This document shows positions 1 through 10,990 of a stretch of DNA of 64,000 nt, in pieces. Numbering within the stretch: the first letter of the stretch is position 1; every line of letters begins with the position of its first letter. This DNA comes from Cymbidium sinense (taxonomy: Eukaryota; Streptophyta; Magnoliopsida; Asparagales; Orchidaceae), in the NCBI GenBank assembly GCA_021442155.1, contig CM038225.1, positions 85,138,925 through 85,202,924 on the forward strand, written 5' to 3'. The position numbers were made by a program, and so were the translations under genes. The notes below the pieces were generated by a model. The model was not told where the DNA came from and searched no databases. It saw only the letters and a list, made by a program, of their open reading frames with translations.

Positions 1-149
1 AATTAATTTCAATCATATGTATTGCTACACTAGAATTTGGATAGAACTTTGCTTCATATACATAAATGATTCAATCAAACAATACATAATTTTTGCATGA
101 TTCTTTCCCCCATATTTACATATACATTCATGCATAGTGAGATAGCAAA

Positions 150-520
150 GTATATAGTCTAGACATCCTCAGAATATGAGACTTTAGCTAGCCCCAAGGA
201 GGTCATTTGATTATCTCACTTCTTTAGTTAACAAATGCACCTACTAGCTTATTTCTTCTTACATGTATGTATGTCCGGCTAAAGAATGAAAGTCCTCTTA
301 ACTAAAATGCATGCATTCATAATTGACTAAGTATTCGAATTAATTAGTCATGTGATTTGAAGCTTTCTTTCTCATATTCATGTATATAAATTTACATATA
401 TTTGAATGCAAATATGTATATAGTTTGAACATCCTGGGAATGTGAGGCTTTAGCTAGTCCCAAGGAGGTCATTTGATTACCTCACTTCCCTGGTTAACAA
501 TGACACATACCTAATTAATC
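150..520 (+). repeat. LTR-internal tandem repeat, two copies visible
   Basis: Two copies of a repeat of about 276 bp, each with a 'tagtctagacatcc' start, a GAGGCTTTA-like block, AAGGAGGTCATTTGATTACC and a T-rich end. The same repeat has three copies in B, four in F and one poor copy in C. It lies upstream of the TATA box, so it is probably a U3 element. Confidence 0.8.
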
Positions 521-1678
521 TCATGCTTATGTATTTTTGTATAAGAATTTAGATAGAGCTTTAAACTAATATGATTAAATAATTCAATCACATAAAAGAA
601 TATAAACATTAAATACACATATATATGCATTCATCATATAAGTGTGCCAAAACATATTGCGTGTATAGGTATACTTAGGATTAAAATCATATGCATGTTA
701 CATATAATGGAAGGGAAAAAATTAGCATATGTCATGTGATAGTATTTCAATGAAATTAATCTTAAGATGCCTTTCATATTGAATAAGATTGTTTAAGGTG
801 AACCTAAACTTAGGATTAATTAAAATATATAATAAGCCATTCACTAAAGAGAACTAAATCAAATTAACATGATTTAGAAAGTGGCTTAAGGTAGGGATGA
901 AGGAGGGAAATCATCTTTCTTCTCTTCATAATACTTAGTTGTTAAGTATGATCATATGAAACAAAATAAAACATAAATGAAAATTTTCAAATCAATTAAA
1001 TAACTTCAAGTGAAATCAACCCTTTATGTTAAATTGAATCCTTCTACACTTAGAAGATTATAACTTTAATAGTTAGTAAGACATACCACACAAGCCTTAA
1101 CACACACATTAGAATTAAGTTACCACTTCTAATTTTATGTTAGGATGGTGCATGATGTGATGTATGTTTTATTTTATGATGTAATATTTTAGACTGGATG
1201 TTAGGGTGTGTGTTTCATAGACTAGATGGTAGGACGATATTAGCCTATTCATATTTTATGTAAGAGATTATGCTTAAGGGGTGTTTAAAATAAATATAAA
1301 TGCTCTTTTTGTAGGTTGCTTAAGCTCCTAAGAATGATCCAAGTTAGGACAGGTGGACTTGGTTACCCATGTACAGAGTGCTAAGTCCAAATTATAAATA
1401 TAACTGCTTGAGTTGTATGTATGTTTAGCTAACCCCTATTTTACAGGTGTAGTTAGATTTATTTTTCTTATTGTTTAATGTAATTTTGTATTAAGAATTA
1501 GGATTAGGGCTATGGGGGATTATGATGAACAGTGGCTAGAAGGCTTTGTCTTAGGAGGCCTTGTGATGCCTTTGAAGCAAGCACATCCAAATCAGGAGAA
1601 GAAATACATGAAGAATGAAGAATGAAGGCCCACATAATATTATAAAAATTATAATAATTATTTTGTAATTTTGGGTTG

Positions 1679-1685
1679 TATAAAG
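1679..1685 (+). promoter_or_regulatory. LTR TATA box, element A
   Basis: TATAAAG followed by GTAGAGCTCACCCATC. The same block TATAWAGG(G)TAGAGCTC is present at the matching place in B, C and F, about 1.45 kb from the LTR 3' end, although neighbouring sequence has diverged strongly. It is the best candidate for the core promoter of the element. Confidence 0.6.
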
Positions 1686-2885
1686 GTAGAGCTCACCCAT
1701 CTTTTCTTTTGGCGATGCACTGACTTACCGATCTTTTATTCTTTCATAATAGTTATAGAAATTGGTTGATGATTTATTTAGATTATATACTAAAAATGCC
1801 ATGTTTTTCATAGTTTCCTAAATATTTGATGCTTTACTGTGTGGTTTGGATGTGATTAGGCTCTTAGGGTAAAAATAATTTTTCTACCCAAGTAATCACT
1901 CATAACTAAAATTTTCTATAACTCATAACCTCACCATAAAGCCTTGGATGTAAATCAAGATAACTAAAAGATTTAGTAACCCCTTAATGGTTAAATGTTT
2001 CACAACATACATATCATATTACTTCATTCTTGAAGATGGGGATTTCCATCCTTGAATGATAGGAGAATGCTTGACCTGAGAGCATCCCTTGTGGTGGAGA
2101 ACACTCATTCTTATTGATTTAGCCAACAACTCTATTTCATCATGCATGTAGACATAAATCCCTAAAGCCTTTGTCCAAATGAAGTGTAAAAATTGAAATA
2201 AAATTTGAAAAGATTTTGCATTAGATTAAGTCATTACTCATACCACTCATGCTCTAGTCTCTTAGGGAGTGGGTTTAAGAATTTTAGTCTCTTTCTAAAT
2301 AAAAAATAGCCCAACTATCTTGCAAATTCATAAGACTTACTTACATGATTTTAAAAATCATAGGAGGAATTAGCGGGCAGCCACTCCAATCAAATATAAG
2401 TTTAGAAGTCGAGTAGTTCATCCTCTCTTATAGAGGTAAATCTTATGCCCATTTTTACTTAGATTTAGGTCATGTTTTAGCTTATCCTAAAGTTCCTTAT
2501 ATTTTGGATATAAGAGACTATTTCCTTCAGGATGCAAGCATAAATTCTCACCTCTTAGGTATTTCCATAATATTGTGTTGATTGACTATAAACACTAGCA
2601 ATCTAATCAAATTCTACTCAAAACATATAAGTCTCTTCACTTTCAAAATTTTAAAGCCCAACCATAGGATAGATTGAAATGCTCACTAGGCCTCCTAGTA
2701 TCATGAGTATTTCCTACTTATTCTCTTTGGCTTCCAAAATAAGTCTTCTCCTTGAACTTTCCCACTTGATTTTCCAAATATAACCAATCCTTTGATAGAC
2801 TAGCCTTGAAATCTTTGGAGATCCTAATTATCAACTTTAATTGAGATTATTCTCTGGGAATTTCATCTCCTAAGATGTAATTAAC

Positions 2886-2961
2886 TATGGAGGCTTGCCT
2901 CCATAAGAAACTTTAGAACCTGGTTTAATATAAACCCTGCTTTATTCATCCATGTAAAGCA
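2886..2961 (+). other. Paired RNA hairpins H1 and H2 near the LTR end
   Basis: H1: TATGGAGGC (2886-2894), TT, GCCTCCATA (2897-2905), a 9-bp stem that would present a G(CUUG)C tetraloop in RNA. H2: TGCTTTA (2938-2944), a ten-base loop, TAAAGCA (2955-2961). Both lie between TATA box and LTR end, so they would be transcribed. Element D keeps both with different bases. Confidence 0.65.
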
Positions 2962-3160
2962 AGGGAAAAATCTCTAGTACATTCAAAGACCCATCATGCC
3001 TTAGGACTCCTTATTTGATGATTAAGTCCATTGAAGGGTGATGTCTCTATCTTTAGAGATAGTATATCATACCTCAATGCCATACCCGATCACTTCAATA
3101 AGTACTCCCTACTATCTGCATGGTGTCCCCCCACATCCAAAAATATACACCATAGATTTT

Positions 3161-3179
3161 TGTAGCAACTCACTAGGGA
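3161..3179 (+). promoter_or_regulatory. Primer binding site (PBS), element A, decayed
   Basis: TGTAGCAACTCACTAGGGA, six bases after the LTR end. It resembles TGGCGACTCCRCTGGGGA, the tRNA-Arg-type PBS I know from Tat/Ogre elements, with several changes. It would prime minus-strand DNA synthesis. Element B has a better-preserved copy at the same place. Confidence 0.65.
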
Positions 3180-3233
3180 TTGTTCCTCTCTCAATCGTTA
3201 GTAGACAAATCATTATCTCCAAGCATCGATAGT

Positions 3234-3362
3234 GGACTTATATTTTATATAATCCCAAGACTATCTTTCTTTCCATTGGCACTTAGCTTATTTCATCCTT
3301 AAGCAAAACTAGCCAACATCATTTAGGTTTTAAGACCTCACTCCATGTAGGTCTTAAAACCT
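3234..3362 (+). other. Leader hairpins just after the PBS, element A
   Basis: A perfect 14-bp stem AGGTTTTAAGACCT (3325-3338) / AGGTCTTAAAACCT (3349-3362) with a ten-base loop. Upstream lies a smaller inverted repeat, GGACTTATAT / ATATAATCCC, at about 3234-3256. Both recur in B (28904-28941 and about 28816-28839). The position between PBS and gag is where packaging or dimerisation structures sit in retroelements; that role is inference. Confidence 0.65.
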
Positions 3363-3624
3363 CTATTGGGTCCTCCAATAGGTAAAAATAAATTAACTAA
3401 TGAAAAGAGATGACTAAACTTAGAACCTCTTTACCACTAGCTTGGTGAGGCAAGGTTCATCCCATATTCAAGAAATTTTCAATAAAATTCTAAACTAAGT
3501 AAATTTTTTTACAAAATTTTTCCAAAAGCACTTTTAAATAAAATTTTCTTGAAATGCACTTCACATAATTTAAAGTTTGCAAAGTATAAAGCTTTCAAAT
3601 CTCTTTCCAGATAATAAAGGCAAT

Positions 3625-4676
3625 CAAACCTCAATTAACATGCTTAAAATTGTTAAATGAGGGTCCTTTTAAATAATAAAAAATAAATAGGCATCATCAA
3701 AACCTTTTTTTTTATAAATATTTAAAAGCACATTTTTCAAAATAAAATCAATCAATCAACCAACTCCACTTAACATACCTAAATTTGGTAAGTAGAGTTC
3801 CATCTTCAAAATCAAAAATAAAACCAAATATCAACATATCATTGAACCTCACTTAAAATACCCATATTTATTAAGTGAGAGTTCCCACTTTTCAAAAGCA
3901 ACATCACACATAAAATCAAAACATATTTGAACTCTATTTGTCATACCCATTTGGCAAATGAGTCACTTTTCAAAATAAAAAAAATTGAATTCTATTTAAC
4001 ATACCTACATTTGTTAAGTAGAATTCCCTTTTCTAAGATCATGAAAATCGAAACACATTTGAATTCCATTTGACATACCCAAATTTGTTAAATAGGAAAT
4101 TTCATTATCTAACAGCACATAAAATAAATTAAACTCTATTTAACATACCCAATTTTGTTAAATAAGAGTTTCCCTTTTTCAAATCAAATAAAAATAAAAA
4201 TATCAAACACACTTGAAACCTACTTATCATACCTAAATTTGTTAAGTAATGGTTTCATTTTCAAATCAAAATAAAATATTGAACACATTTGGAATCTACT
4301 TAACATACCTAAATTTGTTAAGTAAGGATTCCACTTTTAAATCAAAATCAAGTCAAACATACCAAACATATGAACAACAACCCTTACAAATAAAATGTTT
4401 TCAAAGATTTTCAAACATATATTTGAATCTCATTTAGCATACCTAAATTTTCTAAGTGAAGATTCCAAAAATAAAATAATTGAACAAAGGATAAATTACA
4501 AATTCATCTTCAAAGTCTCTCCAAATGAATGAACCCCATCCAACATACCTAAATTTGTTGAATGTGGGTTCCAAATCAAAATAAAATTCTATGGAAAAGT
4601 CTCTCCTCATTTTCTAAAATCTTTCTTATTCAATGAACCCACTTAGCATACCTAAATTTGTTATGTGTGGGTTCAA
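3625..4676 (+). repeat. Tandem array of about 12 stem-loops in the element A leader
   Basis: Units start near 3625, 3762, 3843, 3928, 3985, 4059, 4131, 4214, 4290, 4424, 4528 and 4634. Each has a left arm ending in a variant of ACTTAACA, a loop close to TACCTAAATT, a right arm starting with a variant of TGTTAAGT, and an A-rich spacer. The outer stems differ between units yet still pair: GAATTC/GAATTC at 3985-4025, GGAATC/GATTCC at 4290-4332, GAACCC/GGGTTC at 4634-4676, CTCACTTAA/TTAAGTGAG at 3848-3877. Several units contain a one- or two-base bulge. No protein is encoded. Element B keeps three units at 29065-29375. Confidence 0.8.
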
Positions 4677-4802
4677 GTTCCAAAATCAAGAATCAATGAT
4701 TGAAGGAAGCTATTAAAGCAAGGGTCTGATTCAGTTCTATTTTCAACAAATGCAAGGATAGCAGATCAGTCCTTTGTTCACTTCTTCAGTTAGTCTTTCA
4801 TC

Positions 4803-6560
4803 ATGTCTACTGGAAAGATGATCTTTTCCTTCCCATCTTGTATGGATTTGGCCTTGGATTAGGCCATACTCACCAACACCACCACGCATGTCATCCAGTT
4901 TGACCGTGGCTTTGAGGTTGTCAGAGTCACCTGCGAGGGGCCAGCCCTCACTTTTGTTAGCAGGGAGGAGGTGGTAGGATAAAAGCCACTTCTAAACCTC
5001 TCTGAGTTTCTGAAGAGGAAGGTCATAGAGGTTCCCATGACAAGGCCGGGGTTCAGTTAGTGCTAGTGCTGGGTTGTCATAGTGCCGCCCATCCATCTTG
5101 TCGCCTGCTCATGCCCTTAGTGAGGCTAGCACCTCCTCACCCAGAAGCTATCTTGGCCTCTGAGATAGTCCCCACCTTAGGTAGGTTCTAGTTCTCATTG
5201 CCCACTTTGGATGCAATGCCATAACAAGAACTGAAAGGTTAAGTGGCACTATGAGCATGAGGCTAGGAAGGTAGACGCTACATCTCACATTATAGAGGGG
5301 GATTCTCCCCGTGAGACCTTTCCACTCTTGAGTGGTAGCAAGTTTCACCTCCTCTCAACTACGGATAGAGAGGATGACTATAGGAGGATTATTGCATTGC
5401 CTCCACCACAAGCATAGTTTGGAATACCAACTAGGGAGAGGAGAAAGCCCTACACTAGTCTACGATCAGTTCTTCATCAGGTTGGCAGAGCCCACAGATG
5501 CTTAGTCTAGCATATTATTTGATTTGAGGACTTGATCCCTAAGAATGTTAGGGATCAGATACATAGAGAGAAGGCCTTAGAGGCCAAAGTTACAACCCAA
5601 GTGGGCAGAAAGGAGAGGAGGAGGTACACTGGGACAATGATGACCTCTACTTTGGTGGATTTCTTGGATTGAGCCACCAAGACCGATCATACCAATAGCA
5701 TAGTCCTCACAACCACTACCAACCATAAGAGGAGAGCTTCGATGAAGAGACAAATGGTGTCTCCACCATCACCACTCCACTCTCGCCCATCACCTATCCA
5801 AGTCCCTCCTTCCATAGTCCCCACCAATGTAGAAACGCATCTAGAGAGGACATCTTGGTGATCTATGGCTAAGAATCCCACTCCACCTATTCCACTGATT
5901 GAGGTGAGGTTGAGCTCTTCCATTTGACCTTCTACCTAGGTAAAGAGGAGTGGCACCCAAAAGCATCATCCACCCGCCACAGAAAGAAGAGGAAGTAGGG
6001 GATATTAGTGTCCCCATGGTAGTTGATCCTGGAGAGCACTCCATCAAGATACATAGATGACATGAGCCCTTCACCAACCATCGGTGTTTTTGTACTAGTT
6101 CACCAAGCAGTAGAGATCATTCATTAGATAATATCCTAGAAGACTCCTTTGTTGAGAAAAAATAACTTCTTGGGAGTGATCCTTCTGATCGAGAGAAGGG
6201 TAGAGTATATTTTGACCTCAATGATGACGATCTATTGGAGGGTTCAATGGAAGTCCATATGGTTGATACTCATGGTTCTCTCCACAAAGATCATCAAAAT
6301 CAAGAAGGTGTTGTGCTCGAGGAAGGTGACACCTCTTAGTTGACCCAGCACCTCCTTCAGTAGCTCAGGCAGAAGGATGAGTAGATCAACAGGATGGAAT
6401 GGAGAGTTGAGGATTTGTTGGTAGCAATTCTAGCACTGCAGAACCAAACTCCAATTTCATAGCCTAGCCCCATGGAGGCTGATCAGCCCGAGCTCTTACA
6501 TATCTTAAATCCTTCTAATAGTGCCTCTCTTGTGGATTAAGATAGTGGTAGTTTACATAG
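4803..6560 (+). pseudogene. Gag N-terminal region relic, element A
   Basis: An ATG at 4803 opens the frame MSTGKMIFSFPSCMDLALD, stop, then on through VTCEGPALTFVSREEVVG. Stops follow about every 20-60 codons and the frame shifts repeatedly to about 6560. Element B has a matching stretch from 29542 in the same position, with a one-base shift after the sixth codon, so this is a shared, once-coding region upstream of the conserved gag domain. I recognise no domain in it. Tat/Ogre elements often carry extra coding sequence before gag; equating the two is inference. Confidence 0.5.
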
Positions 6561-6669
6561 GAAGGTCATAAATAGTACCTCCATGCATCAAGCAGTATAG
6601 AAAAATAAGTGAGGAAAGCATTGGAACAAGCCTGTAGTTCATCGTTCCAAAGGGCTACCGAGGAATTCA

Positions 6670-7190
6670 ACACCCAATACCCCAAAGGGTTTGTGCCACC
6701 TTCCTTTAAGAGTTTTGATGGCTGGGAACCCATGGTAGCTGAGCAATTACAATGCCACTGGAAGTGACGCACTTCTCTTCCGCCTTTTTATTACCAATCT
6801 GTCAAGGGTTGTATTTGATTGTTACGCCGAACTGCCCAATGATTTGGTAAAAACTTTTGCAGAGTTTGAGCAACTTTTTATCAAGAGATTTGCTAGAGCC
6901 CAATAAAGGGTAACTATGGGTGACCTCATTATAGCAAAACAAAATCCCAATGAGTCCATTGTTGATTACATTCTCAGGTGGCGTACCCTGAGTATGAAAT
7001 GTGAACCACGGCTATTCGAGCTATTCGAACAACATGCCATTGAGATTCTTCTCAAGAATATCCATGGCCCGGTTGCCTTCATGCTCAAGGGCTCTACAAT
7101 CAAAACCTTTGAGAAATTAATCAACAAGGCGACTAGTCTACAAGAAGAAGCCAAACAGTTTCCTTTTTGAGACCAATCATTCAAGTCCAA
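6670..7190 (+). pseudogene. gag: Gag capsid-domain relic, element A
   Basis: Translation gives QYPKGFVPPSFKSFDGWEP, then after a frameshift LFRLFITNLSRVVFDCYAEL, then LFIKRFARAQ, stop, RVTMGDLIIAKQNPNESIVD, YILRWRTLSMKCEPR and a run to about 7168. This is the plant Ty3/gypsy gag pattern (retrotransposon gag family): the F-x-G start, the W/D-Y-x-x-LP block, F-x-x-F-x-RF, and the K-Q-x-x-x-E-S-x-x-D-Y-I-x-R-W-R block. It would form the capsid of the virus-like particle. At least one in-frame stop (after FARAQ) and one frameshift inactivate it. The longest open stretch, 6916-7170, is only its second half. Confidence 0.85.
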
Positions 7191-8680
7191 GCCATAGAAA
7201 GTGTTTAAGAAGAGGCCAGGGATAGTGGTGTCAGTAGATAAGGGAAAATAGCTAGCTAGAGTTTAGTTTGAGAGACCACAAGCTCAACAGCCTCCTTTAC
7301 CGCCTCCTCTTCCACCACCTCGACCATCATACCGGCCACCATAGCTACCACATCGGTTGCCACCACCAACTCCACAACAGTACACTTAGTAGCAGTATTC
7401 ATATCGACCATCAGGTAGCTACTATCCACCTACTCTTCGGGGAAAATTAAAGAAACCCAATTCATTCAAGAGAGAGGTAGAAGATCTTTAAAAATATCAT
7501 AAAGAAACGATTTCTACACACGAGCCTAAGAGGCCAGGAAGTAAGCAAGAGCGATGATCCTATTGCCCTACCATCACATGTTAGGCCATGTTTAGAGGAT
7601 TGCATCACTTTTAAAGACCGGCTTGCGTAGCTTCAAGTCGCATCATCATACTTATCCCTAAGGAATACTTGTTAGAATATCCATTTAGTGCTAGAGTAAT
7701 CCTAGGGGATACTTGTGATCCTCTCAGGATAAAAGAAGGTTGGGATATTTCTTTATTCTGAACCTCTAAAAAGATCATTTCTAAGATCAAGAAACTTTTC
7801 GTGCAGGTGCTTGAGGTAGCACAAACCTCCAACACCAAGGAGGGTTTTGAAGTTATAAAAGACAACTTCAGGAAGGTGAGAGCTCAAGAGGCTAGTGAGT
7901 CCATACTTTCCTAGATAGAAGCAACCACCATCCAAGTCCAATACTCCATCCACCGTTGTAGCTACTACCACTTCATCCAGCTCTTCTTCTACCAGCAGGA
8001 GCATTGTAACTATGGACGAGGGCACTAAATCCCTTGCTCTGCTTACTTGACTTCTATCATGTACCTCCACCTAGAAAGAAATTAATGAAGAAAGCATATT
8101 CTACTTATATCTTGTCCATTTCTGATACTCCTGATTATATTCTTATTGAAAACTCTTCAAGTCTAAATAATCATAATAGCTCTAATAATTTCAATTCTTT
8201 CTCTTCTAATTCAAAATCAAACTTTCCTTTTCGAAATCAATTGGGTTCTCCCATTAAGATTGACTTGGAGTCAACCGACTCTGAGGGTCCCATAGGAGAA
8301 GCTGTAAGTATGCCAGACGAGTAGGTAGAACTTTCCACCAACCTGCCACATGAAGTCACTGAAGCCAACCTACGTAGTGGCAAAGTTCTACCTTTTAGGG
8401 TAGCACCTCAGGATAAGGGTAAGTAAGTCATTGGTTCCAATGAGTAGATAGCCCCACCATAAGATGCTCCACCTATGGATATACTTGTAGAGAACTAAGC
8501 TAGAGTTGATTACAATGTCCTAGCTCATCTTAGAAAGTTGTCGACTAAGTTAAGCATATATGATGCTCTTATCTTATCCAAAGTGCTGAGGGAATCTCTA
8601 ATCAAGGCTTTACTTGACCCGGAGATATGTTTAGCTGACCACTATTAAAGAGGAGGCATGCTACTCAAAAGATATCTTAG
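7191..8680 (+). pseudogene. Gag C-terminus and gag-protease linker relic, element A
   Basis: Order of decayed parts: a proline/histidine-rich stretch (about 7280-7450; PPLPPPLPPPRPSYRPP in one frame); a block at 7550-7620 matching the zinc-knuckle region of B but without its cysteines (DDPIALPSHV...EDCITFKD); a block ending VLEVAQTSNTKEGFEVIKDN; a Ser/Asn-rich stretch (8034-8324); an LRSGK motif (about 8366-8385), common just upstream of protease in plant gypsy elements; and [20 protein letters not shown] (about 8550-8610). Stops and shifts separate the parts. A proline-rich spacer before the nucleocapsid fits Tat-type polyproteins. Confidence 0.65.
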
Positions 8681-8787
8681 GATTTACATTCAGTATTGAA
8701 GACTTACTTTTAGGGACGATCGAGTACAACCACCCTCTTTACATCTTTAATAAGTTTATTCTCATGAACTTGGCCAAAGTTCAAGAA
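8681..8787 (+). pseudogene. Protease remnant with the active site deleted, element A
   Basis: Sequence up to about 8745 matches B at 33350-33405 (DLLLG, I-E-x-N...YI). It then jumps to a stretch matching B at about 33830 (TTCTCATGAACTTGG against TTCTCATGAATTTAG). About 420 bp are missing, including the whole aspartic protease centre that B still shows. A single internal deletion explains this. Element A could therefore not process its polyprotein even without its stop codons. Confidence 0.7.
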
Positions 8788-8866
8788 TAAAAGAAAAAGA
8801 GAAAGAAAAGGAAAAAAGAAAGAGAAAAGAAAATGAAGAAGAAAATAAAAGGGAGAAATAAACTTG
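8788..8866 (+). other. Purine tract between protease and RT, element A
   Basis: About 75 bases almost entirely A and G, with stops in the relevant frames. B has an A-rich counterpart at about 33867-33930. Ogre elements are known to carry an intron between protease and RT, so this could be part of such a spliced region or a second polypurine tract. The sequence does not decide between these. Confidence 0.4.
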
Positions 8867-10001
8867 GAGGAGGAAGTGGAGCCCCATTAGATTCCACTCA
8901 GTCATACTCCATTCAACATATGGGATGACGACCTCCACCAAAGTGAGGAAGAGGCCTTTAGAGGTGGGTGAAAAATCTCTTTATTGGCCACCCAATAAGA
9001 GATATATCCCAGCTACCAGGAGTACACCTATTATCCATATAGACTTAGAATCTAGTTCAGAGGATGAGTCTTATATGGTTAGCATGCCAGCTGCTCTTCT
9101 TAGTAGTAAATTTCCGTGGAGGTGACACTTGAGCCAGACAATGATAAAGATCAGACTCCAAATCAAAGCATAAGTGTATCCAAGTCTATATGTGAAACAA
9201 GTAGGCATCAATTATAAACCTTAGCTATAACCCCACTTTTCTCACAAAAACTTAATGATTTAGTAATTAAGGAAGCCCCAAAGTCATCCACAGATGTAAA
9301 GGCTCAGAGGTTCTTTCTGGGAGCATCATCCTCAAGTCAAAAAGTTAATGTAGAACTTGAGGACAATTCATATAAAGATTTAATAAAATTACCTTTGATT
9401 GGTACTTGCCTTATGTTCATAATTTATCAAAGAAATAGTTAATCCCATAAACTTGGTCAAAGCACAGGTCAAACTACTTTGAAAGATTATAGAAGAATAA
9501 ATGCAAAAGCTCTCAATCAAGAATAGGACTAAGATTCGATACATTGGGTCCAGTTGATGACAATGATTCTACTTAGTCATCTCCAATCATTTGGAATCTG
9601 TTAGGTTCTTTTCAAATCACATAAACTCATATGAGGAGATATGCTTAGAAATTTTAGATGCTCCAGCAGATTTTAAAGTCAAAGATGCACTGCCAGAGTT
9701 TGAAGAAGAGATCAAGTCAACCATTGATGAGCTCAAAGAAATCAACTTAGGGACTGAAGATAATCCACGTTTAACATACATCAGTTCCTTGTTGAATGAA
9801 ATTGAAACTAATGACTTACTTAGGCTATTGATTGAGTTTAAGGACAGCTTCGCATGGAGTTATCAAGAAATGCCTGATTTATCTCTCGATGTAGCAATCC
9901 ATAAACTAGCAATAGAGCCAAGTGTTAACCTTATCAAGCAAGCTTCTAGACACATGCAATTAGCATTGAACAACAGGTCATTTTTGAAGTCAAGAAATTG
10001 A
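8867..10001 (+). pseudogene. Pre-RT spacer and RT N-terminal relic, element A
   Basis: Fragments: RKRPLEVGEKSLYWPPNKRY (8941-9000), HIDLESSSEDESYMVSMP (9037-9090), VELEDNSYKDLIKLP (about 9350-9395), then a 136-codon open stretch from 9591. That stretch contains FEEEIKSTIDELKEINLGTE, LLIEFKDSFAWSYQEMPDLS and LAIEPSVNLIKQASRHMQLA. The F-K-D-x-F-A-W-S-Y-x-E-M-P block followed by a V-H-x-L-A-like strand is the standard lead-in to plant Ty3/gypsy RT. The ATG at 9591 is only where the open stretch starts, not a natural start. B has the same sequence at 34369-34928. Confidence 0.75.
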
Positions 10002-10990
10002 TCAATACTGGTTTCATCTGGGAAGAAAAATACCCTACTTAGTTGGCTGACCTCGTCCTAGTTAAGAAGAAGAATGGCCAAATTCGTATATGCGTTAATT
10101 TTAAGGACTTAAATAAGGCATGTCTAAAAGATGAATTTCCACTATCGATACTAGAATTGATGGTGAACATTACCTCATCTCATGCAGTCTTCTCCTTCAT
10201 GGATGGCTCATCTAGATATAACCAAATAAAGATGTCCCATGAAGATGAAAGAAATACTACTTTTAGAACCCCGATCAAAATCTATTGCTATAAGGTCATG
10301 CCTTTCTTAAAAGCTGCTATATACCATCGAGCAATGACTTGAATCTTCAACAAACTCATTTATCATCAAGTTGAATGTTACATCGATGATCTCGTGGTCA
10401 AAAATAAAGAAAAGGAAGACTATCTCTTTAACTTGAGAGTATTTTTCAAATGGTTAACATAATTTAACCTCAAAATGAACCTCCATGAAGTGTGCATTTA
10501 AAGTAGCTTTAAAAAATTCCTTGGATTTATTGTCTGACATCGGAGAATTGAAATCAATCAGGAGAAGATCAAGGTAATCTTAGAAACACCACCCCCTAAA
10601 AGTCTAACTCAACTCAGATCATTTCAAGGGTTGTTGGCATATCTAAGATGCTTTATATCCAACATATCAGGAAGATTCCAGTCATTCTCAACACTTGTCA
10701 AAAAGGATGCCAAGTTTAAGTGGAATGATAGGTGTCAATATGCCTTTGAAGAAACTAAAACTACATGATGATGCCGTCAGTTCTATCAGCCCCTATCCCG
10801 AGCAAGCCACTCATATTCTATTACACGCATTAGATGATTCTCTGGCCCTTTATTAGCTAAGCCAATGATGAAGGGAAGAAAAATGCGCTTTACAACCTCA
10901 TCGCCTAATCGCTGAGGCAAATTATCCATCCATTGAGAAGCATTGCCTAGCTTTATTCTTTACATCTCAAAAGCTATAGCATTACATGGT
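10002..10990 (+). pseudogene. pol: Reverse transcriptase and first RNase H relic, element A
   Basis: RT blocks in order: LVLVKKKNGQIRICVNFKDL (10052-10111), NKACLKDEFPLSI, FSFMDGSSRYNQIKMS, FRTPIKIYCYKVMPF, and the catalytic box CYIDDLVV with Y-I-D-D at 10379-10390 intact. Then FLGFIV, a connection block QLRSFQGLLAYLRCFISNIS, and KKDAKFKW. RNase H follows in pieces: LHALDDSLALY, NDEGKKNALY, SIEKHCLALFFTSQKL. The GLKNAGA block after MPF is shortened by about nine bases. Stops and frameshifts occur throughout. The enzyme would copy element RNA into DNA inside virus-like particles. Block order and wording are typical of Tat elements. Confidence 0.85.

Larger units (their letters stand above)
1..3154 (+). 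repeat. Element A 5' LTR, 3' part (truncated by window start)
   Basis: Non-coding sequence that aligns in order with the last 2.9-3.1 kb of the complete B LTR: the repeat containing AAGGAGGTCATTTGATTACC at 196 and 472, the TATA box at 1679, the block around CTCTTAGGGAGTGGG near 2258, the hairpins at 2886-2961, and the end ACACCATA at 3147-3154, followed by a primer-binding-site-like sequence. The usual CA end is TA here. It carries the U3 end, R and U5 and would drive transcription of element A. Confidence 0.85.

Noticed and set aside
3625..4676. CRISPR-like array reading of the leader repeats
   Set aside because: Plant DNA, unit length varies, units are imperfect hairpins without unique spacers of fixed size, no cas genes.
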